A DNA stretch of 64,000 nucleotides, taken from the NCBI GenBank assembly GCA_046350055.1, contig JAXMBC010000001.1, positions 5,332,001-5,396,000 of the forward strand, read 5' to 3'. The position numbers and the translations under genes were made by a program. The notes under the pieces are model-generated. The model ran no database searches. It was not told the origin of the DNA and saw only the letters and a program-made list of their open reading frames with translations. Below are positions 8,305 to 17,405 of this stretch, one piece after another; within the stretch, counting starts at the first letter, position 1, and every line of letters starts with the position of its first letter. This DNA is from JAEUIE01 sp046350055 (GTDB lineage Bacteria; Planctomycetota; Planctomycetia; Gemmatales; HRBIN36).

Positions 8305-9405
8305 ATGAAAGCCCCACGCATCGTCGTTGCCATGTCGGGAGGTGTCGACAGTTCCGTCGCAGCCCTGCTTCTGAAGGAACAGGGTTACGATGTGGTCGGC
8401 GTCTTTCTGCGCACCGGTGTTTCCGAAACCCAGCGAGAAGATCAGCGGCATCGGGGGTGCTGTTCCGCCCTCGATGCCCGGGATGCCCGCGGCGTGGCTG
8501 ATCTGCTTGGCATTCCCTGTTATGCTCTCGACTTCGCCGACGACTTCCGCCAGGTGATGCATTACTTTGCAGATGAGTATGTTCATGGCCGCACACCCAA
8601 CCCCTGTGTGAAATGCAACAGCGAGATCAAGTTCGGCAAACTGTGGGAACTGGCCCAGTCGCTCGAAGCAGACGGCCTGGCGACGGGGCACTATGCCCGG
8701 GTTGGTGCGTTGCACGGCACACCGACACTGCAACGGGCGGTGGATGAACAGAAGGATCAGACGTACGTCCTCTTCGGCATTGATCCGAAGATGCTACCGA
8801 AATTACACTTCCCCATCGGACACTTGACCAAGGCCCAGGTGCGGGAGAAAGCACGGCAGGCACGACTGCTGGTTGCGGACAAGGCAGAAAGCCAGGACAT
8901 CTGTTTCGTACCGGATGGCAACGCCGCTGGATTCGTGGAACGCCAGCGGCCTGATGCCTTTGTCCCAGGGCCGATGGTGGATGTGGCAGGCAACGTTCTC
9001 GGCACACATAGCGGCATTGGGCAGTTTACCGTGGGACAGCGGAAGGGCCTGGGACTGGACCGCTCGACCCTGCGTGGTCAGCGGCGATTTGTGCTCGAGC
9101 TGGTGCCAGAAGAAGCCAAGGTGGTGGTAGGGACAGAAAGCGATGGGCAGGTCAATGCCATCGAGGCGGATGGCTGCAACTGGTTTGTACCGGTTGCAGG
9201 CGAGGTAGCGTGCCTGGTGAAGTGGAGCCACCGGGGCGATAGAGTGCCTGGCAAGCTGAGTGTATCGAGTGGTGGCACAGCCCAGGTGCAACTGGACGTG
9301 AGCCAGTTTGGCATTGCGCCGGGTCAGGCTGTCGTGTTCTACGAGGGGGACATGGTGCTGGGCGGGGGCTGGATTCGAGGACATCAACCAGTAGCCCAGC
9401 CGTAA
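8305..9405 (+). CDS. mnmA: tRNA-specific 2-thiouridylase MnmA
   Basis: This 366-residue enzyme puts sulfur on U34 of tRNA-Lys, -Glu and -Gln. The PP-loop SGGVDSS is at 11-17. The paired catalytic cysteines are C101 (NPCVKC) and C199 (AESQDICF), almost the same positions as in E. coli MnmA. The C-terminal part is the usual beta-barrel pair. It is divergent from rlmN and followed by a strong hairpin at 9412-9438. Confidence 0.95.
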   Translation: MKAPRIVVAMSGGVDSSVAALLLKEQGYDVVGVFLRTGVSETQREDQRHRGCCSALDARDARGVADLLGIPCYALDFADDFRQVMHYFADEYVHGRTPNPCVKCNSEIKFGKLWELAQSLEADGLATGHYARVGALHGTPTLQRAVDEQKDQTYVLFGIDPKMLPKLHFPIGHLTKAQVREKARQARLLVADKAESQDICFVPDGNAAGFVERQRPDAFVPGPMVDVAGNVLGTHSGIGQFTVGQRKGLGLDRSTLRGQRRFVLELVPEEAKVVVGTESDGQVNAIEADGCNWFVPVAGEVACLVKWSHRGDRVPGKLSVSSGGTAQVQLDVSQFGIAPGQAVVFYEGDMVLGGGWIRGHQPVAQP

Positions 9406-9411
9406 AACAAA

Positions 9412-9438
9412 ATGTCCCCGGTAGATCACCGGGGACAT
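9412..9438 (-). terminator. Intrinsic terminator of the metalloprotease-like gene, possibly bidirectional
   Basis: This is a perfect 11-bp stem, ATGTCCCCGGT / ACCGGGGACAT, with a 5-nt loop. On the minus strand it is followed by TTTGTTTTAC, so it best terminates the gene at 9452-10861. It also sits 6 nt after the mnmA stop codon. Confidence 0.75.
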
Positions 9439-9451
9439 GATTCATGAGCAA

Positions 9452-10861
9452 CTATCTCTTGAACTTGAATCTGGCTTCCTTGACCAATTGCTTCTTGCGG
9501 CGAACACGCCAAGTACTGTAGCCAATACCAGCGAGGGCCATGCCGCAGAGTGCGATAGTTGCAGGTTCTGGCACTGCGATTGGGATCGTACCTGTCAGGA
9601 AGAAGGAACCCATATCAAAGTATTGGGTTTGTGACGCAGTAGGGTTGTCCAGCGATCCAAGGGTTTTTCCACCAGCACTGGAAACCTGGATGACGTAAGT
9701 CCCAGCAAGCAGATTCTGGCTGATCGTCTCGCCCAGGTTAGCGGTAGCTGCGGTGAATAGAACGTTACCAAGCGAATCGAGGAGAAAGAGACTTCCGTCG
9801 AGAGTTGCACCGGGATCAGCAACACCTGGTGTAATAAATTGACTACCTGCTACCAGGTTGATAGAGACCAGACCACCAGTGGTGCTGAATGTGAAAAAGT
9901 CGCTGGTGTAGTTAGCAGCTCCAATCGGGTTAGGATTCGTGCCATTGGTTGGCACAATAACACCTTTCGCCAAGTTGAAGTTGATAGCGTTTCCATTCAT
10001 TGGAAGTGCGGTGGCTGTAGCGAAAGTATTTCCAATGCCATCGTCAAACAGGGCACCCATGCCAGACTGAGCCTGAATAACGGCTGCATCGTTTTGTGTT
10101 CCACCGGAGGGGCGTGCCGTACCATTCCGCCATGTGCCTCGCTGAGCGTAATAGGAATTGCCCATAATGGGTGCGACTGTTCCATTGCCGCCGGGTGTGC
10201 CATTAGTCAGCCAGTTACCACCACTGTACTCGGTTAGTAAAGTCGCGCCATTATAATCAGACTGGTGTTGTAGACTTAAGCCGTGTCCATCTTCGTGGAT
10301 AGTGGCTTGTGCAACAAACTGAAGATTGGTTGGCGCCAGAGCGGAAAAGACCCAATTGGTTTTAAGTCCAGATCCTGCTCCACCGTTTGAACTGGTACCG
10401 TAGGAATTCTGTGTAGTGCCCAGAAAGGAAACTCCACCACCGCCAGACCAGCTCCCATTGCCACCAATCACTGTGTGGTGCAGTCTTGCAGTCTGGTCGT
10501 AAAAGGCTTGTCGTTGCGCAAAAGTACTGCCAGCCGGGGCAGGATCCACTGTGGTAACGTTCACATTATAAGGAGCGTAGGCCTCAGCAGTCCAAGCCCA
10601 GATCTTCTGAATATTGGCCAGTTCAGTGGCACTGAAACTGGAAGCATTGCCATCACTATCGTAGGCAGGTGTATTTCCAGGAGTAGATCCACCAGGACCA
10701 CCCCATTGGCCGGTGAAGTTAAACCCGCCAAAATTCATGTACAGTGTATAGGCTGCGCCTGGACGACTACTGTAGCTGGGCACGGCAAGCTGTGCCGCTA
10801 CTGGTGTATTTGTGGCTACGAGTACACAAAGAAGGGCTAAGCTTCGGAAGATGGTACGCAT
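9452..10861 (-). CDS. PEP-CTERM protein with a metzincin-like zinc site
   Basis: This is a 469-residue exported protein. The signal peptide is about residues 1-24 from the chosen ATG (MRTIFRSLALLC..., ending VAAQ). The middle contains HEDGHGLSLQH, which fits HExxHxxxxxH; it is metzincin-like except that Gly at the eighth position is Ser. The following HQSDY and the upstream Gly/Asn-rich domain resemble secreted metalloproteases. The next ~150 residues look like a bacterial pre-peptidase C-terminal-type beta-sandwich (DFFTFSTTGG, then a LAGTYVIQVSS-like strand). The end is a PEP-CTERM signal (VPEP, helix, RRKKQ). An in-frame ATG at 10894 would lengthen the n-region. Proteolysis is plausible but unproven. 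Confidence 0.75.
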   Translation of the reverse strand: MRTIFRSLALLCVLVATNTPVAAQLAVPSYSSRPGAAYTLYMNFGGFNFTGQWGGPGGSTPGNTPAYDSDGNASSFSATELANIQKIWAWTAEAYAPYNVNVTTVDPAPAGSTFAQRQAFYDQTARLHHTVIGGNGSWSGGGGVSFLGTTQNSYGTSSNGGAGSGLKTNWVFSALAPTNLQFVAQATIHEDGHGLSLQHQSDYNGATLLTEYSGGNWLTNGTPGGNGTVAPIMGNSYYAQRGTWRNGTARPSGGTQNDAAVIQAQSGMGALFDDGIGNTFATATALPMNGNAINFNLAKGVIVPTNGTNPNPIGAANYTSDFFTFSTTGGLVSINLVAGSQFITPGVADPGATLDGSLFLLDSLGNVLFTAATANLGETISQNLLAGTYVIQVSSAGGKTLGSLDNPTASQTQYFDMGSFFLTGTIPIAVPEPATIALCGMALAGIGYSTWRVRRKKQLVKEARFKFKR

Positions 10862-11029
10862 GGATTGGGCCGAATCTAAAGTTGGCACGTCCATGCACTT
10901 GGGCAATCAACTTCCAGTTGACTTGAGATAACGTAGTTTCGCCCCGGCCTCAACACAAGTGAATTCTGGGAGAATTCTCTCAATTATTGAACCATGGATA
11001 TTAATGAGGATCTACAAGCAAGAAATGAG

Positions 11030-11103
<74 letters not shown>

Positions 11104-11193
11104 GTGAGGTTGCTAGGATATTTGCAGAAGATAGTATCGTCAACGGTAGATGGATACATCAGCCTGAGTGCAGGTTCACGGCAGGAACACCCC

Positions 11194-12228
11194 ATGCGAT
11201 GTGCAGCATTTGAAACCCACGGCGGCCTGGAAGTGCTGAAGGTGATGGACCTTCCTACGCCAAAGCCTGCAGATGACGAAGTCCTGGTGCAGGTTAAGGC
11301 CTGTGCGCTGAACCACCTTGATCTCTGGGTCAGGCGAGGGTTGGGGGTCTCGATCCCCATGCCTCATATTGGTGGATGCGAGGTGACCGGGGGCATCGCT
11401 GCGTTGGGGCCGCTGGCACAAAGTAGCGGACTGACGGTCGGGCAGCGGGTGATGATCGCGCCAGGGCTGTTGCCCCCCAGGAACAGCACCTGGACAGCCC
11501 GGGGGATGGACCATGTCGATCCCCATTACATGAAGCATGGTTTTCAGACGCAGGGCGGCCTTGCCGAATACAGCGTAGCCCGGGCCTGCGACATCCTGCC
11601 CATCAGCGAGACATGGAGCTTTGCGGAGTGGGCTGCGGTGCCTCTGACCATGCTGACTGCCTGGAACATGCTGCACACGCTGGCCCGGTTGCAGCCGGGG
11701 GAGACTGTACTCATCATGGGAGCTGCAAGTGGTGTCGGCGTAGCGGCAGTGCAGATCGCCAAGCTGGCCCAGGCACGCATCATTGCGGTGGCTGGCAGTG
11801 CTGACAAGCTGGCAAAGGTAAAGGAACTGGGAGCCCATCACCTCATCAACTACAAGGAACAGGATGTTGGTAAGGAGGTGAAGAAGATCACGGGGGGTGC
11901 GGGGGTGGATGTCTGCTTTGAACACGTCGGTGCGGCTCTCTGGCAGCATGCGATGCGGGCACTGGCCATTGGTGGCCGACTGGTGACCTGCGGCGCGACC
12001 ACCGGGCCCAAGGTGGAGATTGATCTGCGGTTCTTCTTCAGCAGGCAGATCTCCATCCTGGGTGCGCACATGGGCAGCCGGGCTGATCTGCTGCGTGTCT
12101 TGCAACTGGTGGAAGAGAAGCACCTGGTGCCTGTCATTGACAGCACCTTCCCGTTGGAGAAGACCCGCGAAGCCCAGGAACGCCTCGAGACGATGAGCGT
12201 CGTGGGTAAGGTGGTGGTAACGGTGTAG
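11194..12228 (+). CDS. Zinc-type alcohol dehydrogenase / quinone oxidoreductase (MDR superfamily)
   Basis: This is a 344-residue medium-chain dehydrogenase/reductase. The GroES-like domain (about 1-130) carries the family phrases VKACALNHLDLWVRRG and HIGGCEVTG. The Rossmann domain has GAASGVGVAAVQIA, an NAD(P)H-binding nucleotide loop. The catalytic zinc residues of true alcohol dehydrogenases are not all visible, so an NADPH:quinone reductase-type activity is likely; the substrate cannot be told. The ATG at 11194 is preceded by CAGGAACACCCC. The longer frame starts inside the tRNA-Arg gene and is not used. It ends 5 nt from the convergent cytochrome gene. Confidence 0.88.
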   Translation: MRCAAFETHGGLEVLKVMDLPTPKPADDEVLVQVKACALNHLDLWVRRGLGVSIPMPHIGGCEVTGGIAALGPLAQSSGLTVGQRVMIAPGLLPPRNSTWTARGMDHVDPHYMKHGFQTQGGLAEYSVARACDILPISETWSFAEWAAVPLTMLTAWNMLHTLARLQPGETVLIMGAASGVGVAAVQIAKLAQARIIAVAGSADKLAKVKELGAHHLINYKEQDVGKEVKKITGGAGVDVCFEHVGAALWQHAMRALAIGGRLVTCGATTGPKVEIDLRFFFSRQISILGAHMGSRADLLRVLQLVEEKHLVPVIDSTFPLEKTREAQERLETMSVVGKVVVTV

Positions 12229-12233
12229 GTTGA

Positions 12234-15200
12234 TCACTCCCTCGTAATCGTCTCGTCCAGATTCAGCAACACCCTCGCCACCAGAGTGTAGCTTGCCCAT
12301 TGGGTGGGAGTGATGTTCATCGGCAGCTCCGCTGGCAGTTCCTTCTTGCCAAACAGCACCTCAGCGGGAATCGCGTAGCCATCGGCGAAGCGTTGTCGTT
12401 GTTTGTCCAGCAGCCTGGTGAGCGTCGCGAGTTCATCAGCAGTCGGTACCCGGCTGGTACAGAGGCGGAAACCATACGCCAGGCGGCTGGCGTCGTCGGG
12501 GCCGCCTTCCTTCAGTATCCGCAGGCCCAGGGCACGGGCCGCTTCGAGGAAGACGACTTCGTTCAGCGTCGTCAGGGCCTGCAACGGCGTATTGGAACGG
12601 GTGCGTTTCACACACGCTGCATCGCCATTGGGAGCATCGAAGTTGCTGAGCATCGGATATGGAGTCGAGCGGCGGCGGAAGGTGTAGAGCGCCCGGCGGT
12701 AGCGGTCAGGGCCGGTCGCTTCGGTCCAGGTGAAGGGACCATAGCTGGCCGGGGGCTGGAAGAGGAATCCAGGAGCGGGGGAGAAGATGGACGGCCCGCC
12801 GACCTGGGGGTTGAGCAAGCCACTCACAGAGAGGGCAATATCACGAACGATTTCGCCATCCACCCGCAAACGCGGGGCACGGGCCAGCAAGCGGTTGTAG
12901 GGATCCACTTCCTGCAAGCTCCTCCCATTCGCAAGGGGGAGAGTCAGACTGGAACTCTGTCGATAGGTGGCAGAAGTCACAATGAGTCGATGGAGTTCCT
13001 TCATGCTCCAGCCCCTGTTCATGAACTCGACTGCGAGCCAGTCGAGCAGTTCGGGATGACTGGGCTTTTCACATTGGACACCGAGGTCTTCCGCGGAGGC
13101 GACGAAGCCGGTACCGAAGTAGATCTGCCATACGCGATTGACAAGAACGCGGGCCGTGGTGGGAGCCTGGCGGTCGGTCAGCCACTGGGCCAGGGCGAGC
13201 CGGCTCGGTTCAGCCTTGCTCGGGAGCTTATTGAGGCAGGCAGGGACGCCAGGTTCGACGGCACGGTCGGGCTTGAGGAAGTCGCCTCGCTTGAGAAGGC
13301 GAGTGGTACGCGGTGCCTCGCGGGCCTGCATGGTCAGCGAGGTGGAACCTGCGGGCCACTGTTGCCAGAGCTTTTCAAGAGCTTCATTCTCCTTCGCGAA
13401 GCGTGGAGTGATGCTGCGCCAGTAGTCGAACAGTTGAGCCATCTGCGCAGGTCGGCGGGTTTCCGCCCTGGTGTTCAGGATGTTCTGGATGTGTGGTGGG
13501 ATCACCCCCTGCTCTGCACCATCCTGGTCCGTGGCACTGAGACGGAAGCGGCCGAGGTTGTTGTTCATATGATCGTCGGAGTTCCAGCCGCCATGCTGCT
13601 GGGTGAGGAACACCTCCATCACATCGCCCTCGTTCAACTCCACCATTTTCTCTGGCACGAACAGGGCGATACGTGTCTGATTGCGGCGGCCCGGCCCCTG
13701 GTCGATACCCCAGGCGGTATCGTTCTTGCCATCGATGGCGAACGCTACGGGACCTGTGACACGCTTCTTATTGGATCGGTCGTCGAAATTGGGTTCGAGG
13801 TCGCGTACCGGATTGCTGTAGTCAGCCAGGGCTTTGGTGAACTTGATCGATTGCTTCTTCCTGTCTTTGCTGGTGACGGTGACCTTGAATTCGCTGAGGG
13901 CACAGGTTCCCATGAACGAGCGTCCCGGGCCATGGCAGGGAAGATTCGGATCATTGAGCAGTTCCAGGCGGAAGGCTTTGATTTGCTTGAGGCCTGAAGC
14001 GGGACCACGCAGATGAGTATCGAACTTGGTGGGAGCGTAGCCCTGGCAAAGGATGGAGCCATCGCTTTGGGGAATGTAGCGTTGGCCGTTGTCGCCTGCG
14101 TTTTCGAGCTTATCGAGGGTCGTCCACTTCACAGCCTGCTTCCTGACCGACTCTTCCCACTGGGCCATTTCTGTCTGCCAGGAGGGGTGTTGCTGCTTGA
14201 GGCGTTCTTCAATCATCTGCATCTGCTGCTTCAACTCGCCAATCTTCTGATACTCCGCAGGAGTGTAGACGACCCGCTGGGCTTCGTGATCGTTATTGAG
14301 GAAGGCAAACAGGCGGTAGTATTCTTCCTGGGTGATGGGATCGAACTTGTGCGTATGGCATTGGGCACACTGGATGGTGATGCCGAGCATGCTTTTGCCG
14401 ATGGCGTCCATGCGGTCGAACATGGCATCCATGCGGAACTGTTCCGGATCGACGCCCCCTTCTTCATTGAGCATGGAGTTACGGAGGAAGCCGGTCGCGA
14501 CGATCTGGTCCTGAGTTGCACCGGGCAGCAGGTCGCCTGCAAGCTGATCGCGCAGGAACTGGTCATAGGGCAAGTCGCGGTTGAGAGCATTTACTACCCA
14601 GTCGCGGTAGAAGTGCATCTGACGGGACTTGTCCTTCTCGTAACCATCGGAATCGGCATAGCGGGCAGCATCGAGCCAGTGCCGGCCCCAGCGTTCGCCA
14701 TAGTGAGGCGATGCGAGCAGGCGTTCGACGACTTTGGTGTAAGCCTGATCGCTCTTGTCATTCAGAAAGGCATCCAACTCCGCCAGCGTTGGTGGCAGGC
14801 CGATGAGATCAAGATGGAGCCGGCGGAGGAGCGTGATCTTGTCAGCTTCAGGGGAGTGGGCCAGCTTCTCGTGTTCAAGCCGAGCCAGGATGAAGTAATC
14901 GATGGGATTGCGGGGCCAGGTCTTCTCGATGACGACGGGAAGCGGAGCCTGCTTCGGAGGCTGATACGCCCAGTGCCTGATGGCGGGACTGTTTTCGTTA
15001 GCAAGATGGTCGGGCCACTTGGCACCGTCGGCGATCCAGCGTTCGAGGAGTGCCACCTCGGCTTTGCTGAGCCTTCCCTTCTTCGGAGGCATCACTTCAT
15101 TGTCGTCTTCACTCTTGATGCGGCGAAGAAGCTCACTCTCGGCAGGTTTGCCGGGCGTGATCCCAGGCTTCAGCGATTCGCCACCGGCATAGGCCTTGTT

Positions 15201-15377
15201 ACGGATATCGAGCCGCAGACCGGCTTTCTGTTTCTTCGCATCGTGGCATTCGAAGCAGCGCGACTGCAAAAGGGGGTAGACCTGCTTTTCAAAGTCGATT
15301 GCTGGAGGCTGCTCGATTGCCTGCCAGGAGGCAGCACCGAGGAGAAGGAGAGTAGAAAGGAGGCAGCAAGCCTGCAT
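12234..15377 (-). CDS. Planctomycete cytochrome c-like PSCyt1-DUF1549-DUF1553 (PSD1) protein
   Basis: This is a 1,047-residue exported protein with a signal peptide at about 1-20. A single c-type heme motif, CFECH, is at residues 41-45 (PSCyt1, running to MPPKKGRLS). A DUF1549/PSCyt2 domain follows (NPIDYFILARLE, YGERWGRHWLD, and a second CAQCHTHKFDP heme-like site). A C-terminal DUF1553/PSD1 domain ends the protein (RVLVNRVWQIYFG, then the SNFDAPNG and TPLQALTTLN region). The architecture is abundant in Planctomycetes and is often encoded next to DUF1501 proteins. The redox role is unknown; links to polysaccharide breakdown are proposed in the field. Large plus-strand frames over it are shadows. 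Confidence 0.92.
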   Translation of the reverse strand: MQACCLLSTLLLLGAASWQAIEQPPAIDFEKQVYPLLQSRCFECHDAKKQKAGLRLDIRNKAYAGGESLKPGITPGKPAESELLRRIKSEDDNEVMPPKKGRLSKAEVALLERWIADGAKWPDHLANENSPAIRHWAYQPPKQAPLPVVIEKTWPRNPIDYFILARLEHEKLAHSPEADKITLLRRLHLDLIGLPPTLAELDAFLNDKSDQAYTKVVERLLASPHYGERWGRHWLDAARYADSDGYEKDKSRQMHFYRDWVVNALNRDLPYDQFLRDQLAGDLLPGATQDQIVATGFLRNSMLNEEGGVDPEQFRMDAMFDRMDAIGKSMLGITIQCAQCHTHKFDPITQEEYYRLFAFLNNDHEAQRVVYTPAEYQKIGELKQQMQMIEERLKQQHPSWQTEMAQWEESVRKQAVKWTTLDKLENAGDNGQRYIPQSDGSILCQGYAPTKFDTHLRGPASGLKQIKAFRLELLNDPNLPCHGPGRSFMGTCALSEFKVTVTSKDRKKQSIKFTKALADYSNPVRDLEPNFDDRSNKKRVTGPVAFAIDGKNDTAWGIDQGPGRRNQTRIALFVPEKMVELNEGDVMEVFLTQQHGGWNSDDHMNNNLGRFRLSATDQDGAEQGVIPPHIQNILNTRAETRRPAQMAQLFDYWRSITPRFAKENEALEKLWQQWPAGSTSLTMQAREAPRTTRLLKRGDFLKPDRAVEPGVPACLNKLPSKAEPSRLALAQWLTDRQAPTTARVLVNRVWQIYFGTGFVASAEDLGVQCEKPSHPELLDWLAVEFMNRGWSMKELHRLIVTSATYRQSSSLTLPLANGRSLQEVDPYNRLLARAPRLRVDGEIVRDIALSVSGLLNPQVGGPSIFSPAPGFLFQPPASYGPFTWTEATGPDRYRRALYTFRRRSTPYPMLSNFDAPNGDAACVKRTRSNTPLQALTTLNEVVFLEAARALGLRILKEGGPDDASRLAYGFRLCTSRVPTADELATLTRLLDKQRQRFADGYAIPAEVLFGKKELPAELPMNITPTQWASYTLVARVLLNLDETITRE

Positions 15378-15463
15378 GGGGTGTCTCGTGAGCGGGGATA
15401 CTGGCAGGATGGTATTAGACCATACGTGCGTGATGATGTACAGTAGCTGGCTGGAGCACCAGT

Positions 15464-16435
15464 ATGAAACTTTGCGTCATTCTCTTTTTATCGTTCGTCG
15501 TTGCAGGTTACAGCCAACCGCCCATAACTGAGCCTGTTGCATTCAACACGCCGCAGGCGGACGCCCTTCTGCAGAAGCTCACCATCTTCCCGCCGGATAA
15601 TGCATGGAACACGAAGATCACGACATGGCCAGTGTCGGACAACTCGATGGCACTCGTGCAGTCGATCGGGGCCAACCTCAAGTTACGCTCGAATTACGAC
15701 ATGGCGTTCATCCTGGTTCCGCCGACGCAGAAGCTGGTGCCAGTGAAGATCACCAGTTATCCGGAAGAGTCGGACCCGGGGCCATTCCCTGTGCCGGATG
15801 AGTTACCTATCGAAGGCTGGCCGATGAACTATCAGACCCGGCGACAGGGTCGGCTCCTTTCGCTGCTCGATGTGCAAAAGGACATCCTCCATGAGAATGG
15901 AGACAGGCACGCCATTATCATCGATCCGACGCGGGGAAGACTCTATGAGTTCTTCAGCATGAAGCGGACAGCCAGCGGATGGGAGGCAGCCCAGGCCTCG
16001 ATCTTTGATCTGAATTCCAACAAGACACGACCGGTGGGGTGGACGTCAGCCGATGCGGCGGGCCTGCCGATCTTTCCCGCCGTGGTGCGGTATGATGAGT
16101 TGCAGCGGGGTGAGATACGCCATGCGCTGCGGTTTACCGCGCCAAAGACTCGCAAGGCCTATGTCGCACCAGCCACACACCACGCCGGGCGAAGTGATGA
16201 TCCGGACCTGCCTCGGATGGGGGAACGCTTCCGACTGCGACTGGACTTCAACAAGCGAGGCTTTTCGCGGGATGCCCAGACGGTGCTGAAAGCGCTGCAG
16301 GAGTATGGCATGATCCTGGCGGACAATGGCATTGCGTGGGGGATGTCGTTCGCCCCGGACCCGCGGATGAAGCCGCTGCACGATGAGCTGCGGCGGGTGG
16401 TGGGGAAGGATTTTGAGGCGGTGACGGCACGGTAA
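15464..16435 (+). CDS. Exported protein with a PPDNAWNT motif, function unknown
   Basis: This 323-residue protein has a signal peptide (MKLCVILFLSFVVAGYSQP). The first mature domain contains FPPDNAWNTKITTWPV and GANLKLRSNYD. This pattern is shared by a widespread secreted family of unknown function in which the Asn-Trp-Asn and later His residues are conserved (here ATHHAGRSDDPDLPRMG). The conserved polar residues suggest a carbohydrate-active or binding surface, but I cannot name an enzyme class. It is divergent from the cytochrome gene and converges on a PEP-CTERM gene. Confidence 0.7.
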   Translation: MKLCVILFLSFVVAGYSQPPITEPVAFNTPQADALLQKLTIFPPDNAWNTKITTWPVSDNSMALVQSIGANLKLRSNYDMAFILVPPTQKLVPVKITSYPEESDPGPFPVPDELPIEGWPMNYQTRRQGRLLSLLDVQKDILHENGDRHAIIIDPTRGRLYEFFSMKRTASGWEAAQASIFDLNSNKTRPVGWTSADAAGLPIFPAVVRYDELQRGEIRHALRFTAPKTRKAYVAPATHHAGRSDDPDLPRMGERFRLRLDFNKRGFSRDAQTVLKALQEYGMILADNGIAWGMSFAPDPRMKPLHDELRRVVGKDFEAVTAR

Positions 16436-16442
16436 AACAGAA

Positions 16443-16466
16443 CAGCCTCAGCAGGGGCTGAGGCTG
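16443..16466. terminator. Bidirectional terminator between convergent genes
   Basis: This is a perfect 10-bp stem, CAGCCTCAGC / GCTGAGGCTG, with loop AGGG. On the minus strand TTCTGTTTTACC follows, giving a U-rich tail suitable for the PEP-CTERM gene at 16484. It lies 7 nt after the stop codon of the plus-strand gene. Confidence 0.7.
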
Positions 16467-16483
16467 TCTGAGGCTCAGAAGCT

Positions 16484-17272
16484 TTAGCGTTTCAGCTTGC
16501 AGTCCAATTGGGCGGCACGTCGCAAGTGAAAGCGACGCATGCCATATCCAGCTCCTAGAACGGAGACTCCAATGAGAGCCCAGGTAGTGGGTTCAGGAAC
16601 AGAAACCGTGAAGGCCCACCCGAAGCTAGCCACTGGTGTTCCACCGAAATTAGTAAGCGCACCGGCAGGATTGCTAGATAGGAAATCACCGAAAGTGGTA
16701 GTGAGGAAGAAGTTATCTGTACTACTGCCGATCGTAGGTGGATTGTAAATCCCTTGTCCTAAATTGTTCAGCTGGGCAAGTGTGGCTCCGGTACCTCCGT
16801 TATTATTGTCAAACGTGATGCCAACCCACAATGGAGTTCCGGCAGGTGGCACAAAAACGGTACCAGCTGCGATTGTCGCCGAGAACAAGCTCACCTGACT
16901 GGCAGTAAAACTGATTGGGGCAAAAGAGAAGCCAGCGATTACAGTACCAGGGACGCCTGCATTGTTGTTATAAAACCGTACACGTGCACGGGCACTGACA
17001 GCTGCAGTATTCAGGTTTGCCACACTGAAGGTGAATCCAACAATCGAATTTCCAGGATTGATGGTCGGATCAAAGAAAATATTGTCTGCTGCCAGGCGGG
17101 TTATTGTGTTGGCGCCAATAACTCCTCCACCGCCATTGGCGAATGCGAAACCGGAGAAATTGGTGGTATTGCTATAGCCCACGGCTGTCTGGGCATTACT
17201 TGTCGAGTTAACGAAAAAGGCAAGTGTTATTACTAGACAGCTTCGAACGGAACACCGACGCAAGCAATTCAT
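16484..17272 (-). CDS. PEP-CTERM sorted surface protein
   Basis: This is a 262-residue protein with a signal peptide (core about residues 11-24, ending SNAQ). The body is Gly/Asn/Thr-rich with beta-strand character, and the C-terminal signal is VPEPTTW, a helix, then MRRFHLRRAA. It is the third PEP-CTERM protein in the first 18 kb. The mature part resembles generic extracellular matrix-type PEP-CTERM proteins (variable loops, no catalytic motif). Confidence 0.8.
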   Translation of the reverse strand: MNCLRRCSVRSCLVITLAFFVNSTSNAQTAVGYSNTTNFSGFAFANGGGGVIGANTITRLAADNIFFDPTINPGNSIVGFTFSVANLNTAAVSARARVRFYNNNAGVPGTVIAGFSFAPISFTASQVSLFSATIAAGTVFVPPAGTPLWVGITFDNNNGGTGATLAQLNNLGQGIYNPPTIGSSTDNFFLTTTFGDFLSSNPAGALTNFGGTPVASFGWAFTVSVPEPTTWALIGVSVLGAGYGMRRFHLRRAAQLDCKLKR

Positions 17273-17405
17273 GATGACACCGTCTCAGGATGGGGGGAAC
17301 TGAGGCGTTCATCCATGAACAGGCATCAAACTACCATGCCTCTGCTTTGTAGCAAGCGATAATTTGAAGAATCTGGGAAAAGTTCAACGCAGGAGTCAGA
17401 GCTCA

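Noticed and set aside
12300..13997. 565-codon plus-strand frame opposite the PSCyt1-DUF1553 gene
   Set aside because: Its composition is that of the complement of a high-GC gene; the minus-strand gene has heme and domain motifs. It is a shadow.
14013..15446. 477-codon plus-strand frame opposite the same gene
   Set aside because: Shadow frame, no start site or domain motifs.
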